DNA of 64,000 nt from Flavobacterium sp. HBTb2-11-1 (GCF_009826975.1 NZ_WUMO01000007.1:124001-188000); one strand, 5' to 3'; numbered from the stretch's first letter, positions 34,388-43,751 are shown. The notes: generated by a model not told the origin, from the letters alone. Numbers and translations: made by a program.

Positions 34388-35101
34388 ATGCTCGTCAAAA
34401 CCAAAGCCATAGTAATTTCATCTTTAAAATTTCAAGAAAAAAGCTTGATTGTAAAATGCTTTACACTTTCTAGCGGACTGAAATCTTATTTTGTACGCGA
34501 TGCATTTTCGAGTCGAAAAGCCAGTCAGAAGATTGCGTATTTTCAGCCTTTTTCGATTTTAGAAATTGAAGCCGTTCATAAAAATAAAGGAACACTTGAA
34601 AATTTTAAAGAAATAAGAACTGCGGTTCCTTTTCAGAGTATTCATACCGATATTGTAAAAAGTACCATGGTAATGTTTCTTTCAGAAATGCTTCATTATT
34701 CTATTCAGGAAGAAGAAAAAAACGAACAGCTTTTCTTGTTTTTAGAAACGGCATTGACTTGGCTGGATCATCATGACGAAATTTCTAACTTTCACTTAAT
34801 TCTTCTTTTAGAAATCACAAAATACCTCGGATTTTATCCTGATCTTTCAGATATTGACCTTCCTTTTTTTGAAATGAATGAGGGTGTTTTTACGGTTTTC
34901 CACAATTCTACCGCTCTTTCGGAGCACGAAACCACTTTGTTAAAAAAACTTATCGAACTAAAGTTTGATAATAGCCAAAAAATCTTCAATGTAATTGAGA
35001 GACAAATTTTGCTAAAGGTTTTAATTGATTTTTATTCTTCTCATTTAGAGGGTTTTAAGCGTCCAAAATCGCTAGATATTTTGAAAGAAATTTTTTCATA
35101 A
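34388..35101 (+). CDS. recO: DNA repair protein RecO
   Basis: A 237-residue recombination mediator that, with RecR, loads RecA onto SSB-coated single strands. The N-terminal OB fold begins MLVKTKAIVISSLKFQEKSLIVKCFT, with LKSYFVRDAFS contacting DNA; a helical domain with SEMLHYSIQEEEKNEQLF follows. The ATG at 34388 is preferred because the 15 upstream residues derive from the repeat tract. No zinc-binding Cys cluster is seen in the C-terminal part. Confidence 0.92.
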   Translation: MLVKTKAIVISSLKFQEKSLIVKCFTLSSGLKSYFVRDAFSSRKASQKIAYFQPFSILEIEAVHKNKGTLENFKEIRTAVPFQSIHTDIVKSTMVMFLSEMLHYSIQEEEKNEQLFLFLETALTWLDHHDEISNFHLILLLEITKYLGFYPDLSDIDLPFFEMNEGVFTVFHNSTALSEHETTLLKKLIELKFDNSQKIFNVIERQILLKVLIDFYSSHLEGFKRPKSLDILKEIFS

Positions 35102-35119
35102 ATAGCATTCCTATTTTTA

Positions 35120-35127
35120 TATATTTG
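35120..35127 (+). promoter_or_regulatory. -7 element upstream of the propeller gene
   Basis: TATATTTG fits TAnnTTTG, about 90 bases before the ATG at 35218. Confidence 0.45.
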
Positions 35128-35217
35128 CTCAGTTAATTTTTACTAAAAAAATCCCATTTTTTAGTAAAAGCAATTTCTCATAAATATCTAAAACCAATAA
35201 TTTAAAAAAAATCTACC

Positions 35218-37116
35218 ATGAAGAAAATTACATTTTCGATTATTTTGCTTCTGTCGGTAGCGGTTTCATCAATTGCCCAAAGAAAATATGATGAAATAGT
35301 TACAACAGAAAATGCTGTCCAGGATTTGGTGCAGAATGGAGTTACTGGAATTGTTGTCTTTAAAGAAGGCGCATCTATTAAAGGTCTTGATCCTGAAACT
35401 AAAAAAGTTGTATGGACTTTAACTAAAGAAGATTTTGGAGGTAGATCAGTATTGGATATCGCAGGCGATACTGATCTTACAAAACTTTTCGCGGATAAAA
35501 GTACTTTAACTAATGTGCCTGGAAGTCCATATGTAGAAGCTTATCTTGAAAGTAAATATCTTATTATCAATACTGATACAGGTAAAGTAGTTTATAATTC
35601 TGCAAAAGAGTCTTTCTGGGTTACACAGTCAGATTTTATTCCTGAAACAAATGAGTATCTGCTTACTTTGAAAAAAGATGGAGATATGGCAATTGCATTA
35701 TTGGATATGACAACTGGCGAATTAAAATGGAATACAACTGTTGATAAAGCAAAGTCTTTGTTTAGTTTTTCATTTAAAGAATCAGTAAATACAAACGTAG
35801 CAAAAGTACATGGATCTGTAATTTACTATTTATTGTACGGAAAATTGTATTCTTTTGACAGAGCTACTGGAAAGCTAAACTGGAAAGGTGAAGAAGATTA
35901 TTCTAAATTTTTCTTAACGCAAAATGATAAAAATATTGTTGTAGTAAATAATACAGGAACTTTTTCTACAAAACAATATTTAAATGTATTAAATACAGAA
36001 ACTGGAAAAAGTATCTGGAAAGAATCTATCAAAACAAAGAGAGTCGTTTATCTTGAAGATTGGGGAACAAAAATATTAGTTGCGCACTACAGCGGATTTA
36101 ACTTTTTTGACTTAAACACAGGAGAGAAAATTTGGAAAAAAGACGCTCGTGGAGATGGATTGAAAAGAGTAATTCCAATCGATCAAGATTTCTTGTACGT
36201 TGCAGAAAATGAAATGATGTTGATTAACAAAGACGGAGAAAAACTTTGGAAAAAATTCATCGAAATTTCTGATGATAAAGAAGATCCAATTTACTACCTA
36301 GGGAAAGTTGGCGAAAAAGTAATGTACCTTACAGGAACTTACGGAAACATGGTAGATTATAAAACCGGAGTTAAACTTTGGAAACGTAATATCAATTTTG
36401 ATAAAAATCGTCCAGTTTTACCTACTTACGATGAAACTACAAATTCTTACTTAGTATATAATGACGAGAAATTGTACAAATTTGACCCTAGCATTAGTGA
36501 CAAGCCAGAACCATTTGCCAAAGTAAATATCAAAAGAGAAAAAGAATTAAACAGTATCGAGCAGTTTCCTTGGGGTGTTGTGCTTTCAGGTCCACTTGAA
36601 GTTATGGGAGTTAATATGGATGGTACAGTTAAATATCACCTTACTTATTCACAGCCAGGAGAAGGAACAAGACGTCTTATAAAAAGTGCTGCTATTGTTG
36701 GAAGTATTGGTTTAGGAGTTGGAGCTGGTGTGAGTGAATTTAAAGGCTCTGAAGTAACAATGACATACCGTGATTCTGATGGAAATATGAGAACTTCAGT
36801 TTTAAAGAAAGAAGATAAAACGAATAAAGATCAAGCAAAAGCTTATGCGGCTGGGGCAGCAGCGCTTGGCGTAGTAGCGGCTAAATTTAACTCTCGTTTT
36901 AATGCAATGAAACAAAACAGAGACTTCTCTTATATCTTTGCAAAAGCAGATTCTGGAGAAAAAATTCTTGTAAAAGTGAGTAAAGTTGATGGAGTTGAAG
37001 TTGATAAAATTATCTTCAACAACAACAAGCCAATTTACGAAGTAGATCCTGCGACTCAGAATATTTTTTATGTTTCTGATAAGTCAATTCAGATCTTCAA
37101 TAGAAAAGAAAAATAA
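35218..37116 (+). CDS. PQQ-like beta-propeller secreted protein
   Basis: A 632-residue protein with signal peptide (ISILLSVAVSSIAQ-like start FSIILLLSVAVSSIAQ). Repeats of the PQQ/WD type follow: TGELKWNTTVDK, TGKLNWKGEEDY, TGKSIWKESIKT, TGEKIWKKDARG, TGVKLWKRNINF. These predict an eight-bladed-like propeller over about 40-420. A glycine-rich hydrophobic stretch at about 493-505 (IVGSIGLGVGAGV) and an alanine-rich one at about 540-555 could insert in or lie on a membrane. No quinone-dehydrogenase residues are recognised, so a scaffold or binding role is likelier than catalysis. Confidence 0.72.
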   Translation: MKKITFSIILLLSVAVSSIAQRKYDEIVTTENAVQDLVQNGVTGIVVFKEGASIKGLDPETKKVVWTLTKEDFGGRSVLDIAGDTDLTKLFADKSTLTNVPGSPYVEAYLESKYLIINTDTGKVVYNSAKESFWVTQSDFIPETNEYLLTLKKDGDMAIALLDMTTGELKWNTTVDKAKSLFSFSFKESVNTNVAKVHGSVIYYLLYGKLYSFDRATGKLNWKGEEDYSKFFLTQNDKNIVVVNNTGTFSTKQYLNVLNTETGKSIWKESIKTKRVVYLEDWGTKILVAHYSGFNFFDLNTGEKIWKKDARGDGLKRVIPIDQDFLYVAENEMMLINKDGEKLWKKFIEISDDKEDPIYYLGKVGEKVMYLTGTYGNMVDYKTGVKLWKRNINFDKNRPVLPTYDETTNSYLVYNDEKLYKFDPSISDKPEPFAKVNIKREKELNSIEQFPWGVVLSGPLEVMGVNMDGTVKYHLTYSQPGEGTRRLIKSAAIVGSIGLGVGAGVSEFKGSEVTMTYRDSDGNMRTSVLKKEDKTNKDQAKAYAAGAAALGVVAAKFNSRFNAMKQNRDFSYIFAKADSGEKILVKVSKVDGVEVDKIIFNNNKPIYEVDPATQNIFYVSDKSIQIFNRKEK

Positions 37117-37128
37117 AAAAAGATACAG

Positions 37129-37161
37129 GCCATCAGGATTTGATTTTGATGGCTTTTTTTT
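37129..37161 (+). terminator. Terminator after the propeller gene
   Basis: Stem GCCATCA/TGATGGC (37129-37135 and 37147-37153) followed by eight T. The next gene starts only 5 bases after the T run, so it must depend on read-through or on a promoter within the preceding gene. Confidence 0.85.
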
Positions 37162-37165
37162 GCCT

Positions 37166-39085
37166 ATGAAAAAAACACTACTCCTTATAGCTTTGCTTGT
37201 AATTGCTTCAATTCAGGCGCAAGAAAAAATAAGCTCTAAAAAAAAGAAATTCTACATACCAGTAATTAACTACCCAGAATTTCCTATTCTTGATAATGCA
37301 TTAACTCAGACCACTTTCTATCAAATGGATAAGCAGTTAATACAGGAAGAACCGATATTGAAAAAAAACTATTTTAATATAGAAGGTTTCATAAAAGATC
37401 CTGCGAACGGAAAACTAAGAATTTATTTAACCATTGAACTTCCGCAATATAAAGCCACTAAAATTGACAGTATTTTTGATAAAAAGAAAAACGGATGGAA
37501 GTTTCAGGCATTTTCCAATTATAGTGTAAAAATAAAAATGGAGGCGAAATGCGCAGATAAGCTTCTGTTGACCAAAGATTTTAATACAGTGGAATCCTAT
37601 TTAATAGCTGTAGGTAGTCAAAAAGACAATTTGAAGGCTGCCGTTGAGATGAATAATAAAAAAATTGCAGAAGCAGAAAGAGACGGTAATTACACTGTTG
37701 CGGAATTAGGATTAGACACAGTAATTTACAGTTCTGTTCAAGCAATACAAAACTACCTTAATTATAAATTAAGATACACTATCGGTGAAGAAAAGATAAA
37801 GTTTGAATTTGTAACTTCAAAATCGCATCCTGAGTACGAGAAGTTGCTGGCATTTGAAAATGAAATTACAGTTCAGATGCAAAAAGTGACACTTGAAAAA
37901 GGTTTAGACGAAAAAACTTTAGCGCCTCATTTGCAATATTTGGAAAGTCTATTGATAAAATATCCACTTTCTCCTGCAAACGAAAATATTCGTTTCATAG
38001 TTACAAACAATTTAGCAGAAACTTATTATTTGCTTGAAAATAAAGAAAAAGCGTTACTGTATGCTAATTTGCTTATTGAGAATGATAAGCAGGATTCAAG
38101 AGGATCTTCGATAGTTAAAAAAGTGAATAATGGCTTTTTTGTCGATAAAAAAATAAGAAGCCACACTACACGTTTTGCAGATCTTCAAAAATTAGGTCTT
38201 AAAATAGCGGAAGAGAAAGAAGAAAAAAGATTAGCATTTTTTGAAAAGATTCAGCAGCAAGATGCAGAATGGGAAATCGAAAAATCTAATCGTGAAGCTT
38301 ATCTGGAAAAGATTAAAACGCAAAGACTTAATTTGCTTGATTCTATACCATATCAATTAAATGCAAATATTTTGGCTAAAGTAGTTGATAATTTGGGGGG
38401 AAGCCAAGCTTTGAAAAAAGTAGAAAAAGCACATCTATTTTCTAAGATTTCAATTGAAGGGACAAATATTCCGCAAACAGAAGAAAAATGGGCAACAACA
38501 TCGCATTATCTTCTTAAGAAAAAAATGCCTGAAGCTTATTATGAAATCGTAAACGGACCAGAAGCTTGGAGTCATGACGATCGTGAAACTGGACTCAATG
38601 CCAAATGGGCAAAATTAACATCATACGATTACAGCAATTTGTCTAAAAATGTTGATTTGGTAAACTTTCTAACCGACTTAAGACTCGATTTATGGAATAA
38701 TTTTGAAGTTTTGGGTGAAGAAATGTACGAGGGAAAAATGTGTTATCATTTAAATTATTTTGAAAAAACATTGAGTTCGGGAAACAGAACAATTCCTAAA
38801 ACAGATTATCATGTTTTTATTGATAAAGAAAACTTTAATATAGTTTCAACAGAAAAAACAGAATTTGACAATGGCAATAAAAGTTTCTTCGAAAGAAAAC
38901 TATTTGGAGATTATCGCCCTGTAGCAGCTTTAAATTCTGGAAAAATTCCTCATAAGATCAATTATGAAATCGAAGATTTTAATGGCGAAACTTTTTATCA
39001 GGAAACACGCGAAAAAGTAGAAATAAATCCCGTTTTTGGAAATAGAATTTTTATGAAAGAAGTTTATTTCGGAGGATTTAAATAA
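37166..39085 (+). CDS. Secreted protein of unknown function
   Basis: A 639-residue protein I do not recognise. The ATG at 37166 begins a signal peptide (MKKTLLLIALLVIASIQAQE). The N-terminal ~170 residues look beta-rich. A helical region of about 170-400 follows, with a TPR-like patch NNLAETYYLLENKEKALLYANLLI and a charged coiled-coil-like stretch (EEKEEKRLAFFEKIQQQDAEWE shortened to its core). A C-terminal ~240-residue beta-rich domain includes WATTSHYLLKKKMPEAYYEI and resembles outer-membrane lipoprotein-sorting folds, but only loosely. It begins right after the terminator of the propeller gene. Confidence 0.6.
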   Translation: MKKTLLLIALLVIASIQAQEKISSKKKKFYIPVINYPEFPILDNALTQTTFYQMDKQLIQEEPILKKNYFNIEGFIKDPANGKLRIYLTIELPQYKATKIDSIFDKKKNGWKFQAFSNYSVKIKMEAKCADKLLLTKDFNTVESYLIAVGSQKDNLKAAVEMNNKKIAEAERDGNYTVAELGLDTVIYSSVQAIQNYLNYKLRYTIGEEKIKFEFVTSKSHPEYEKLLAFENEITVQMQKVTLEKGLDEKTLAPHLQYLESLLIKYPLSPANENIRFIVTNNLAETYYLLENKEKALLYANLLIENDKQDSRGSSIVKKVNNGFFVDKKIRSHTTRFADLQKLGLKIAEEKEEKRLAFFEKIQQQDAEWEIEKSNREAYLEKIKTQRLNLLDSIPYQLNANILAKVVDNLGGSQALKKVEKAHLFSKISIEGTNIPQTEEKWATTSHYLLKKKMPEAYYEIVNGPEAWSHDDRETGLNAKWAKLTSYDYSNLSKNVDLVNFLTDLRLDLWNNFEVLGEEMYEGKMCYHLNYFEKTLSSGNRTIPKTDYHVFIDKENFNIVSTEKTEFDNGNKSFFERKLFGDYRPVAALNSGKIPHKINYEIEDFNGETFYQETREKVEINPVFGNRIFMKEVYFGGFK

Positions 39086-39110
39086 GACTTTAGCTTGTTG
39101 GAAGTTATTT

Positions 39111-39182
39111 TAAGAATTGGTTGTTTTTTGATTTATTATGCTCAGAAAAATGAGAATAATGTCAGAAAGTAACCAATTCTTA
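39111..39182. repeat. 12-base perfect inverted repeat with nested stem upstream of ileS
   Basis: TAAGAATTGGTT (39111-39122) pairs with AACCAATTCTTA (39171-39182); inside, CTCAGAAAAATGAG can form a short stem. It lies between the unknown secreted gene and the ileS promoter, so it is probably a 3'-end structure of the former. Confidence 0.6.
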
Positions 39183-39230
39183 TGTTTTTGTATCTATTAT
39201 CTCAACAAAAGTTTGTGAAATTTAAGGAAA

Positions 39231-39264
39231 TTGGCGGTCAATAGTTCAAAATTTCTTACTTTCG
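39231..39264 (+). promoter_or_regulatory. ileS promoter
   Basis: TTG (39231-39233) and TACTTTCG (39257-39264) are 23 bases apart, near the Bacteroidetes pattern with C in place of T in the -7 box. The ATG is 24 bases further on. No T-box or other leader structure is seen. Confidence 0.5.
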
Positions 39265-39288
39265 CACCTCGTTTAAGAAAATGATAAA

Positions 39289-42200
39289 ATGAGTACAAAA
39301 TTTACTGAATACAAAGGACTTGACTTACCAGCTGTAGCGTCTGAAGTTCTTGATTTTTGGAAGAAAGAAAATATATTTGAAAAGAGTGTAACCACTCGAG
39401 AAGGTGCAGAACCTTTCGTATTTTTTGAAGGTCCGCCTTCAGCAAACGGATTACCTGGTATTCACCACGTAATGGCACGTGCGATTAAAGATATTTTTTG
39501 CAGATATAAAACTCAAAAAGGTTTTCAGGTAAAAAGAAAAGCCGGATGGGATACTCACGGTCTGCCTGTTGAATTAGGTACCGAAAAAGAATTAGGAATT
39601 ACTAAAGAAGATATTGGTAAAACAATTTCGATCGAAGAATATAACGAAGCGTGTAAAAAAACCGTTATGCGTTATACTGACGTATGGAATGATTTGACCG
39701 AAAAAATGGGGTATTGGGTTGATATGGAAGATCCGTATGTGACTTATAAACCAAAATACATGGAGTCTGTTTGGTGGCTTTTGAAACAAATCTACGATAA
39801 AGGTTTGTTGTACAAAGGATACACTATTCAGCCATATTCTCCAAAAGCAGGAACTGGATTGTCTTCTCACGAAGTTAACCAGCCAGGAGCTTACCGTGAT
39901 GTAACAGATACTACAATTGTAGCACAGTTTAAAACATTGCCAGAAACGCTTCCAAGCTTTTTACAAGGTTTTGGAGATATCCACATTTTAGCTTGGACGA
40001 CAACGCCTTGGACACTTCCATCAAATACAGCTTTGACAGTTGGGCCAAAAATCGATTATGTTTTAGTTAAAACATTCAATCAATATACTTTTGAGCCAAT
40101 CAATGTGATTTTGGCTAAAAACTTAGTTGGAAAACAATTCGGAAAAGGATATTTCTTAAGTGAAGACGATGCTGATTTTGACAATGTTAAAAACGGTGAT
40201 AAAAAACTTCCATACAAAATCTTAACCGAAGCAAAAGGAGCAGATTTAGTAGAAATCCGTTACGAGCAATTATTGCCTTATGTGTTGCCATACCAAAATG
40301 CTGAAAATGCATTTAGAGTAATTTCTGGAGATTTCGTTACAACAGAAGACGGAACAGGAATCGTGCATACAGCGCCTACTTTTGGTGCTGATGATGCTAA
40401 GGTGGCAAAAGAAGCGAAACCAGAAGTTCCGCCAATGTTAGTTTTAGACGAAAACGGAACTGCAGTGCCTTTAGTTGATTTACAAGGAAAATTCACTTCT
40501 CACGTAGGCGATTTGGCTGGTAAATATGTTAAAAACGAATATTACGATGCAGGACAAGCTCCAGAGAAATCTGTAGATGTTGAAATCGCTATTCGTCTTA
40601 AAGAAGAAAATAAAGCATTTAAAGTTGAAAAATACGTGCACAGTTATCCACACAGTTGGAGAACAGATGAGCCGTTATTGTATTATCCTCTAGATTCATG
40701 GTTCATCAAAGTAACCGATGTAAAAGATAGAATGTTCGACCTGAACGAAACTATCAATTGGAAACCTAAATCTACTGGTGAAGGACGTTTTGGAAATTGG
40801 CTTAAAAATGCCAACGATTGGAACTTATCTCGTTCTAGATATTGGGGTATTCCTTTGCCAATCTGGAGAACAGAAGATAAAACAGAAGAAGTTATTATCG
40901 GTTCTGTTGAAGAATTGTACAATGCAATCGAAAAATCGATTGAAGCAGGCTTCCAAAAAGAAAATCCGTTTAAAGGATTTGAAATCGGAAATATGTCTGA
41001 ATCAAATTATGATTTAATCGATTTGCATAAAAATGTTGTTGATGCTATCACTTTGGTTTCTGCTTCTGGAAAACCAATGAAGCGCGAAAGTGATTTAATC
41101 GACGTTTGGTTCGATTCTGGAGCAATGCCTTATGCACAATGGCACTATCCTTTTGAAAACAAAGACAAAATTGACGGAAACAAAGATTTTCCAGCAAATT
41201 TCATTGCTGAAGGAGTAGATCAGACACGTGGATGGTTTTATACCTTACACGCTATCGGAACTTTGGTTTTTGACAAAATTGCATACAAAAATGTAGTTTC
41301 AAACGGTCTTGTTTTAGATAAAAATGGAATTAAAATGTCTAAGAGTAAAGGAAATACTATAGACCCATTTAAAACCATTGCAGAAAACGGTCCAGATGCT
41401 ACACGCTGGTATATGATTATGAATGCAAATCCGTGGGATAACTTGAAGTTTGACCTTGAGGGAATTGCTGAGGTGAAACGTAAATTCTTCGGAACTTTAT
41501 ACAACACTTATTCTTTCTTCTCGTTATATGCTAACATCGATGGATTTAAATATGCTGAAGCTGAAATTCCGTTAAACGAAAGACCAGAAATCGATCAATG
41601 GATTATTTCTGAATTGCATTCTTTAATCAAATTTGTTGACGAATGCTACGAAGATTATGAGCCAACAAAAGCGACAAGAGCAATTTCTGACTTCGTTCAG
41701 GAGAACTTAAGTAACTGGTATGTTCGTTTATGTCGTCGTCGTTTCTGGAAAGGAGAATACGCTAAAGATAAAATTGCAGCTTATCAAACGCTTTATACTT
41801 GTTTATTAACAATAAGTAAATTAAGCGCTCCCGTAGCTCCATTTTTTATGGATAAATTGTACAGAGATTTGACATCATCTACGGGAACCGAGGATTTTGC
41901 TAGTGTTCACTTGGCTGAATTCCCAAAATTTGTCGAAAACTTTGTTAATAAAACGTTGGAAAGCAAAATGCAGAAGGCACAAACGATCTCATCTTTGGTT
42001 TTATCACTACGTAAAAAAGAGATGATAAAAGTTCGTCAACCTTTGCAAAAGGTAATGATTCCGGTACTTGACAACAATCAGCGTGCTGAAATCGAAGCGA
42101 TTTCTGACCTAGTAAAAGCTGAGGTAAATGTTAAAGAAATTGAACTTTTAGATGACGCTTCAGGTATTTTGGTAAAACAAATTAAACCTAATTTTAAAGC

Positions 42201-42690
42201 GCTTGGACCACGTTTTGGTAAAGATATGGGCTTGATTTCTAAGGAGATACAGGGTTTTTCTGCAGAGCAGATCAATCAGCTGGACAAGCAAGGAACGCTA
42301 GATATTGTTATTGCAGGAAATAGTGTAACTTTATCATTAGAAGATGTGGAAATTACATCACAAGATATCGAAGGATGGTTAGTTGCTAATTCAAACGGAA
42401 TAACAGTTGCGCTTGATATTACTCTTACCGAAGAATTAAAAAATGAAGGTATCGCTAGAGAATTAGTTAATAGAATACAAAACATCCGTAAAGATTCAGG
42501 TTTTGAAGTTACGGATAAGATTAAAGTTCAAATAAAAAGAGACGGCATTTTAGAAGATGCAGTTTTAAAAAATGAAGACTATATTAAGTCTGAAACATTA
42601 ACAGACGAACTTGTTTTTGCTGACACGTTGGAAAACGGCACAGAAATTGAGTTTGATGACATTAGAACCATTATATTAATTTCAAAATAG
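39289..42690 (+). CDS. ileS: Isoleucyl-tRNA synthetase, type 2, with swapped GIHH signature
   Basis: A 1133-residue class I synthetase, longer than usual bacterial type 1 enzymes (about 930-940) and close to eukaryote-like type 2 enzymes. The class signature region reads GPPSANGLPGIHHVMARAIK, so the HxGH positions hold G57-I-H-H60. The KMSKS loop is intact (residues 682-686, GIKMSKSKGN). An editing (CP1) domain and a long C-terminal tRNA-binding region are present. Other type 2 marks are KRKAGWDTHGLPVELGTEKE and the absence of the C-terminal zinc Cys set of type 1. The GxHH form has been reported in mupirocin hyper-resistant IleRS2. The TraR/DksA gene starts 6 bases after the stop. Confidence 0.95.
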   Translation: MSTKFTEYKGLDLPAVASEVLDFWKKENIFEKSVTTREGAEPFVFFEGPPSANGLPGIHHVMARAIKDIFCRYKTQKGFQVKRKAGWDTHGLPVELGTEKELGITKEDIGKTISIEEYNEACKKTVMRYTDVWNDLTEKMGYWVDMEDPYVTYKPKYMESVWWLLKQIYDKGLLYKGYTIQPYSPKAGTGLSSHEVNQPGAYRDVTDTTIVAQFKTLPETLPSFLQGFGDIHILAWTTTPWTLPSNTALTVGPKIDYVLVKTFNQYTFEPINVILAKNLVGKQFGKGYFLSEDDADFDNVKNGDKKLPYKILTEAKGADLVEIRYEQLLPYVLPYQNAENAFRVISGDFVTTEDGTGIVHTAPTFGADDAKVAKEAKPEVPPMLVLDENGTAVPLVDLQGKFTSHVGDLAGKYVKNEYYDAGQAPEKSVDVEIAIRLKEENKAFKVEKYVHSYPHSWRTDEPLLYYPLDSWFIKVTDVKDRMFDLNETINWKPKSTGEGRFGNWLKNANDWNLSRSRYWGIPLPIWRTEDKTEEVIIGSVEELYNAIEKSIEAGFQKENPFKGFEIGNMSESNYDLIDLHKNVVDAITLVSASGKPMKRESDLIDVWFDSGAMPYAQWHYPFENKDKIDGNKDFPANFIAEGVDQTRGWFYTLHAIGTLVFDKIAYKNVVSNGLVLDKNGIKMSKSKGNTIDPFKTIAENGPDATRWYMIMNANPWDNLKFDLEGIAEVKRKFFGTLYNTYSFFSLYANIDGFKYAEAEIPLNERPEIDQWIISELHSLIKFVDECYEDYEPTKATRAISDFVQENLSNWYVRLCRRRFWKGEYAKDKIAAYQTLYTCLLTISKLSAPVAPFFMDKLYRDLTSSTGTEDFASVHLAEFPKFVENFVNKTLESKMQKAQTISSLVLSLRKKEMIKVRQPLQKVMIPVLDNNQRAEIEAISDLVKAEVNVKEIELLDDASGILVKQIKPNFKALGPRFGKDMGLISKEIQGFSAEQINQLDKQGTLDIVIAGNSVTLSLEDVEITSQDIEGWLVANSNGITVALDITLTEELKNEGIARELVNRIQNIRKDSGFEVTDKIKVQIKRDGILEDAVLKNEDYIKSETLTDELVFADTLENGTEIEFDDIRTIILISK

Positions 42691-42696
42691 TAGAAA

Positions 42697-43077
42697 ATGA
42701 TAGATGAAATTATTAGATACTCAGATGCAGATTTAGCAGAGTTCAAAGAAATAATCCAAGCAAAAATTAAAAAAGCACAAGAAGATCTTGATTTGATCAA
42801 AAGTGCTTATATGAACGATTTGAATAACGGAACTGACGATACTTCTCCAACTTTTAAAGCTTTTGAAGAAGGAAGTGAGACCATGTCAAAAGAGGCGAAC
42901 TCTCAGTTGGCTATCAGACAAGAGAAATTCATTCGTGACTTAAAAAATGCTTTATTCCGTGTAGAAAATAAAACTTACGGTATCTGCAAAGTAACAGGTA
43001 AATTAATTAGCAAAGAAAGACTTAAAATCGTTCCTCATGCAACAATGAGTATCGAAGCTAAAAACTTGCAGAGATAA
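42697..43077 (+). CDS. TraR/DksA-family protein with degenerate zinc finger
   Basis: A 126-residue protein with the coiled-coil DxxDxA-like region (LKIIQAKIKKAQEDLDLIKSAY simplified: KIKKAQEDLDLIKSAY, about 24-40) and a C-terminal finger YGICKVTGKLISKERLKIVPHA. Only one Cys of the usual four is present, so zinc is unlikely to be bound, as in other Bacteroidetes members. DksA-type proteins act in the RNA polymerase secondary channel with ppGpp; whether this one does is inferred only from the family. It is tightly coupled to ileS (6-base gap), with a strong terminator after. Confidence 0.85.
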   Translation: MIDEIIRYSDADLAEFKEIIQAKIKKAQEDLDLIKSAYMNDLNNGTDDTSPTFKAFEEGSETMSKEANSQLAIRQEKFIRDLKNALFRVENKTYGICKVTGKLISKERLKIVPHATMSIEAKNLQR

Positions 43078-43103
43078 ATTTTAAGAAATATATCTTTAAA
43101 TAG

Positions 43104-43134
43104 AAAAAACGCTCCTTTTAGGAGCGTTTTTTTT
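43104..43134 (+). terminator. Terminator of the ileS-dksA-like transcript
   Basis: Stem CGCTCC/GGAGCG (43110-43115 and 43121-43126) extended by A and T runs, 27 bases after the TraR/DksA stop. Confidence 0.88.
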
Positions 43135-43290
43135 GTATTGTTTAATGTTTGTTAAACCTCTATTTTGCTAAAGGGATTATCTATTGAAAGAAATTATTTA
43201 TAATTAATCAAAATAAATTAAATTTTAAAAACCCTTTTTTTGTAAGAATGAAATAGGTAAAACTACTTAAGATTTTTTAGAAATGGATCC

Positions 43291-43322
43291 AAAAAAACGC
43301 CTTGGTTAGAGGCGTTTTTTTT
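43291..43322 (-). terminator. Terminator of the minus-strand roadblock pair
   Basis: Stem ACGCCT/AGGCGT (43297-43302 and 43310-43315) with A and T runs on each side. It lies 13 bases beyond the stop of the 126-residue roadblock-like gene and may work in both directions. Confidence 0.78.
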
Positions 43323-43334
43323 AAAGTAAAATTG

Positions 43335-43715
43335 TTATGCCAGATTTTTTTCAACATCAGCTTTATGCTTTCTTAAAATAGCTCTAGTCATACCTAAATT
43401 TGCTTTTGAAGCATCAGCTGCAAGATAGATCATGAATTTTTTGTTCGGAGAAATATCGATAATATGAATTTGATTAGATAATGTAATCAAAATGTCTTCA
43501 ATATCTTGGTTTAAGCCTAAGGCTTTTACTGCATTCAGTTTTGCTTTTACAACTTCAAGGTTATAAGCTGCTGCAAGTTCCGGATCAAAACTAGGGTCGA
43601 TTGTTAAATTTCCAAAGCTTAATCCAGATTCAATTTCTGTTACAGCTACAGCGATAAAGCCGTTTACGTTGCTTTTCATTTCGCTTAAAAATACGTTTAA
43701 AAAATCATTGTTCAT
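43335..43715 (-). CDS. Roadblock/LC7-like protein
   Basis: A 126-residue cytoplasmic protein whose order of elements fits a roadblock/LC7 fold. It has a hydrophobic strand pair (GFIAVAVTEIESGLSFGNLTI, about 19-38), a helix with AAAYNLEVVKAKLNAVKAL, then strands DILITLSNQIHIIDIS and FMIYLAADASKANLGMTRAI. Roadblock proteins dimerise and often act as activators or scaffolds for small GTPases (for example MglB with MglA). No GTPase gene is in this window. It starts 36 bases after the stop of a second roadblock gene on the same strand, so the two form an operon. Confidence 0.68.
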   Translation of the reverse strand: MNNDFLNVFLSEMKSNVNGFIAVAVTEIESGLSFGNLTIDPSFDPELAAAYNLEVVKAKLNAVKALGLNQDIEDILITLSNQIHIIDISPNKKFMIYLAADASKANLGMTRAILRKHKADVEKNLA

Positions 43716-43751
43716 AGTTAATTAGGGTTAATTTGTTAATAGAATTTATGG

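Noticed and set aside
43135..43290. A further small RNA between the two terminators after the DksA-like gene
   Set aside because: No TAnnTTTG box or internal hairpins of note on either strand.
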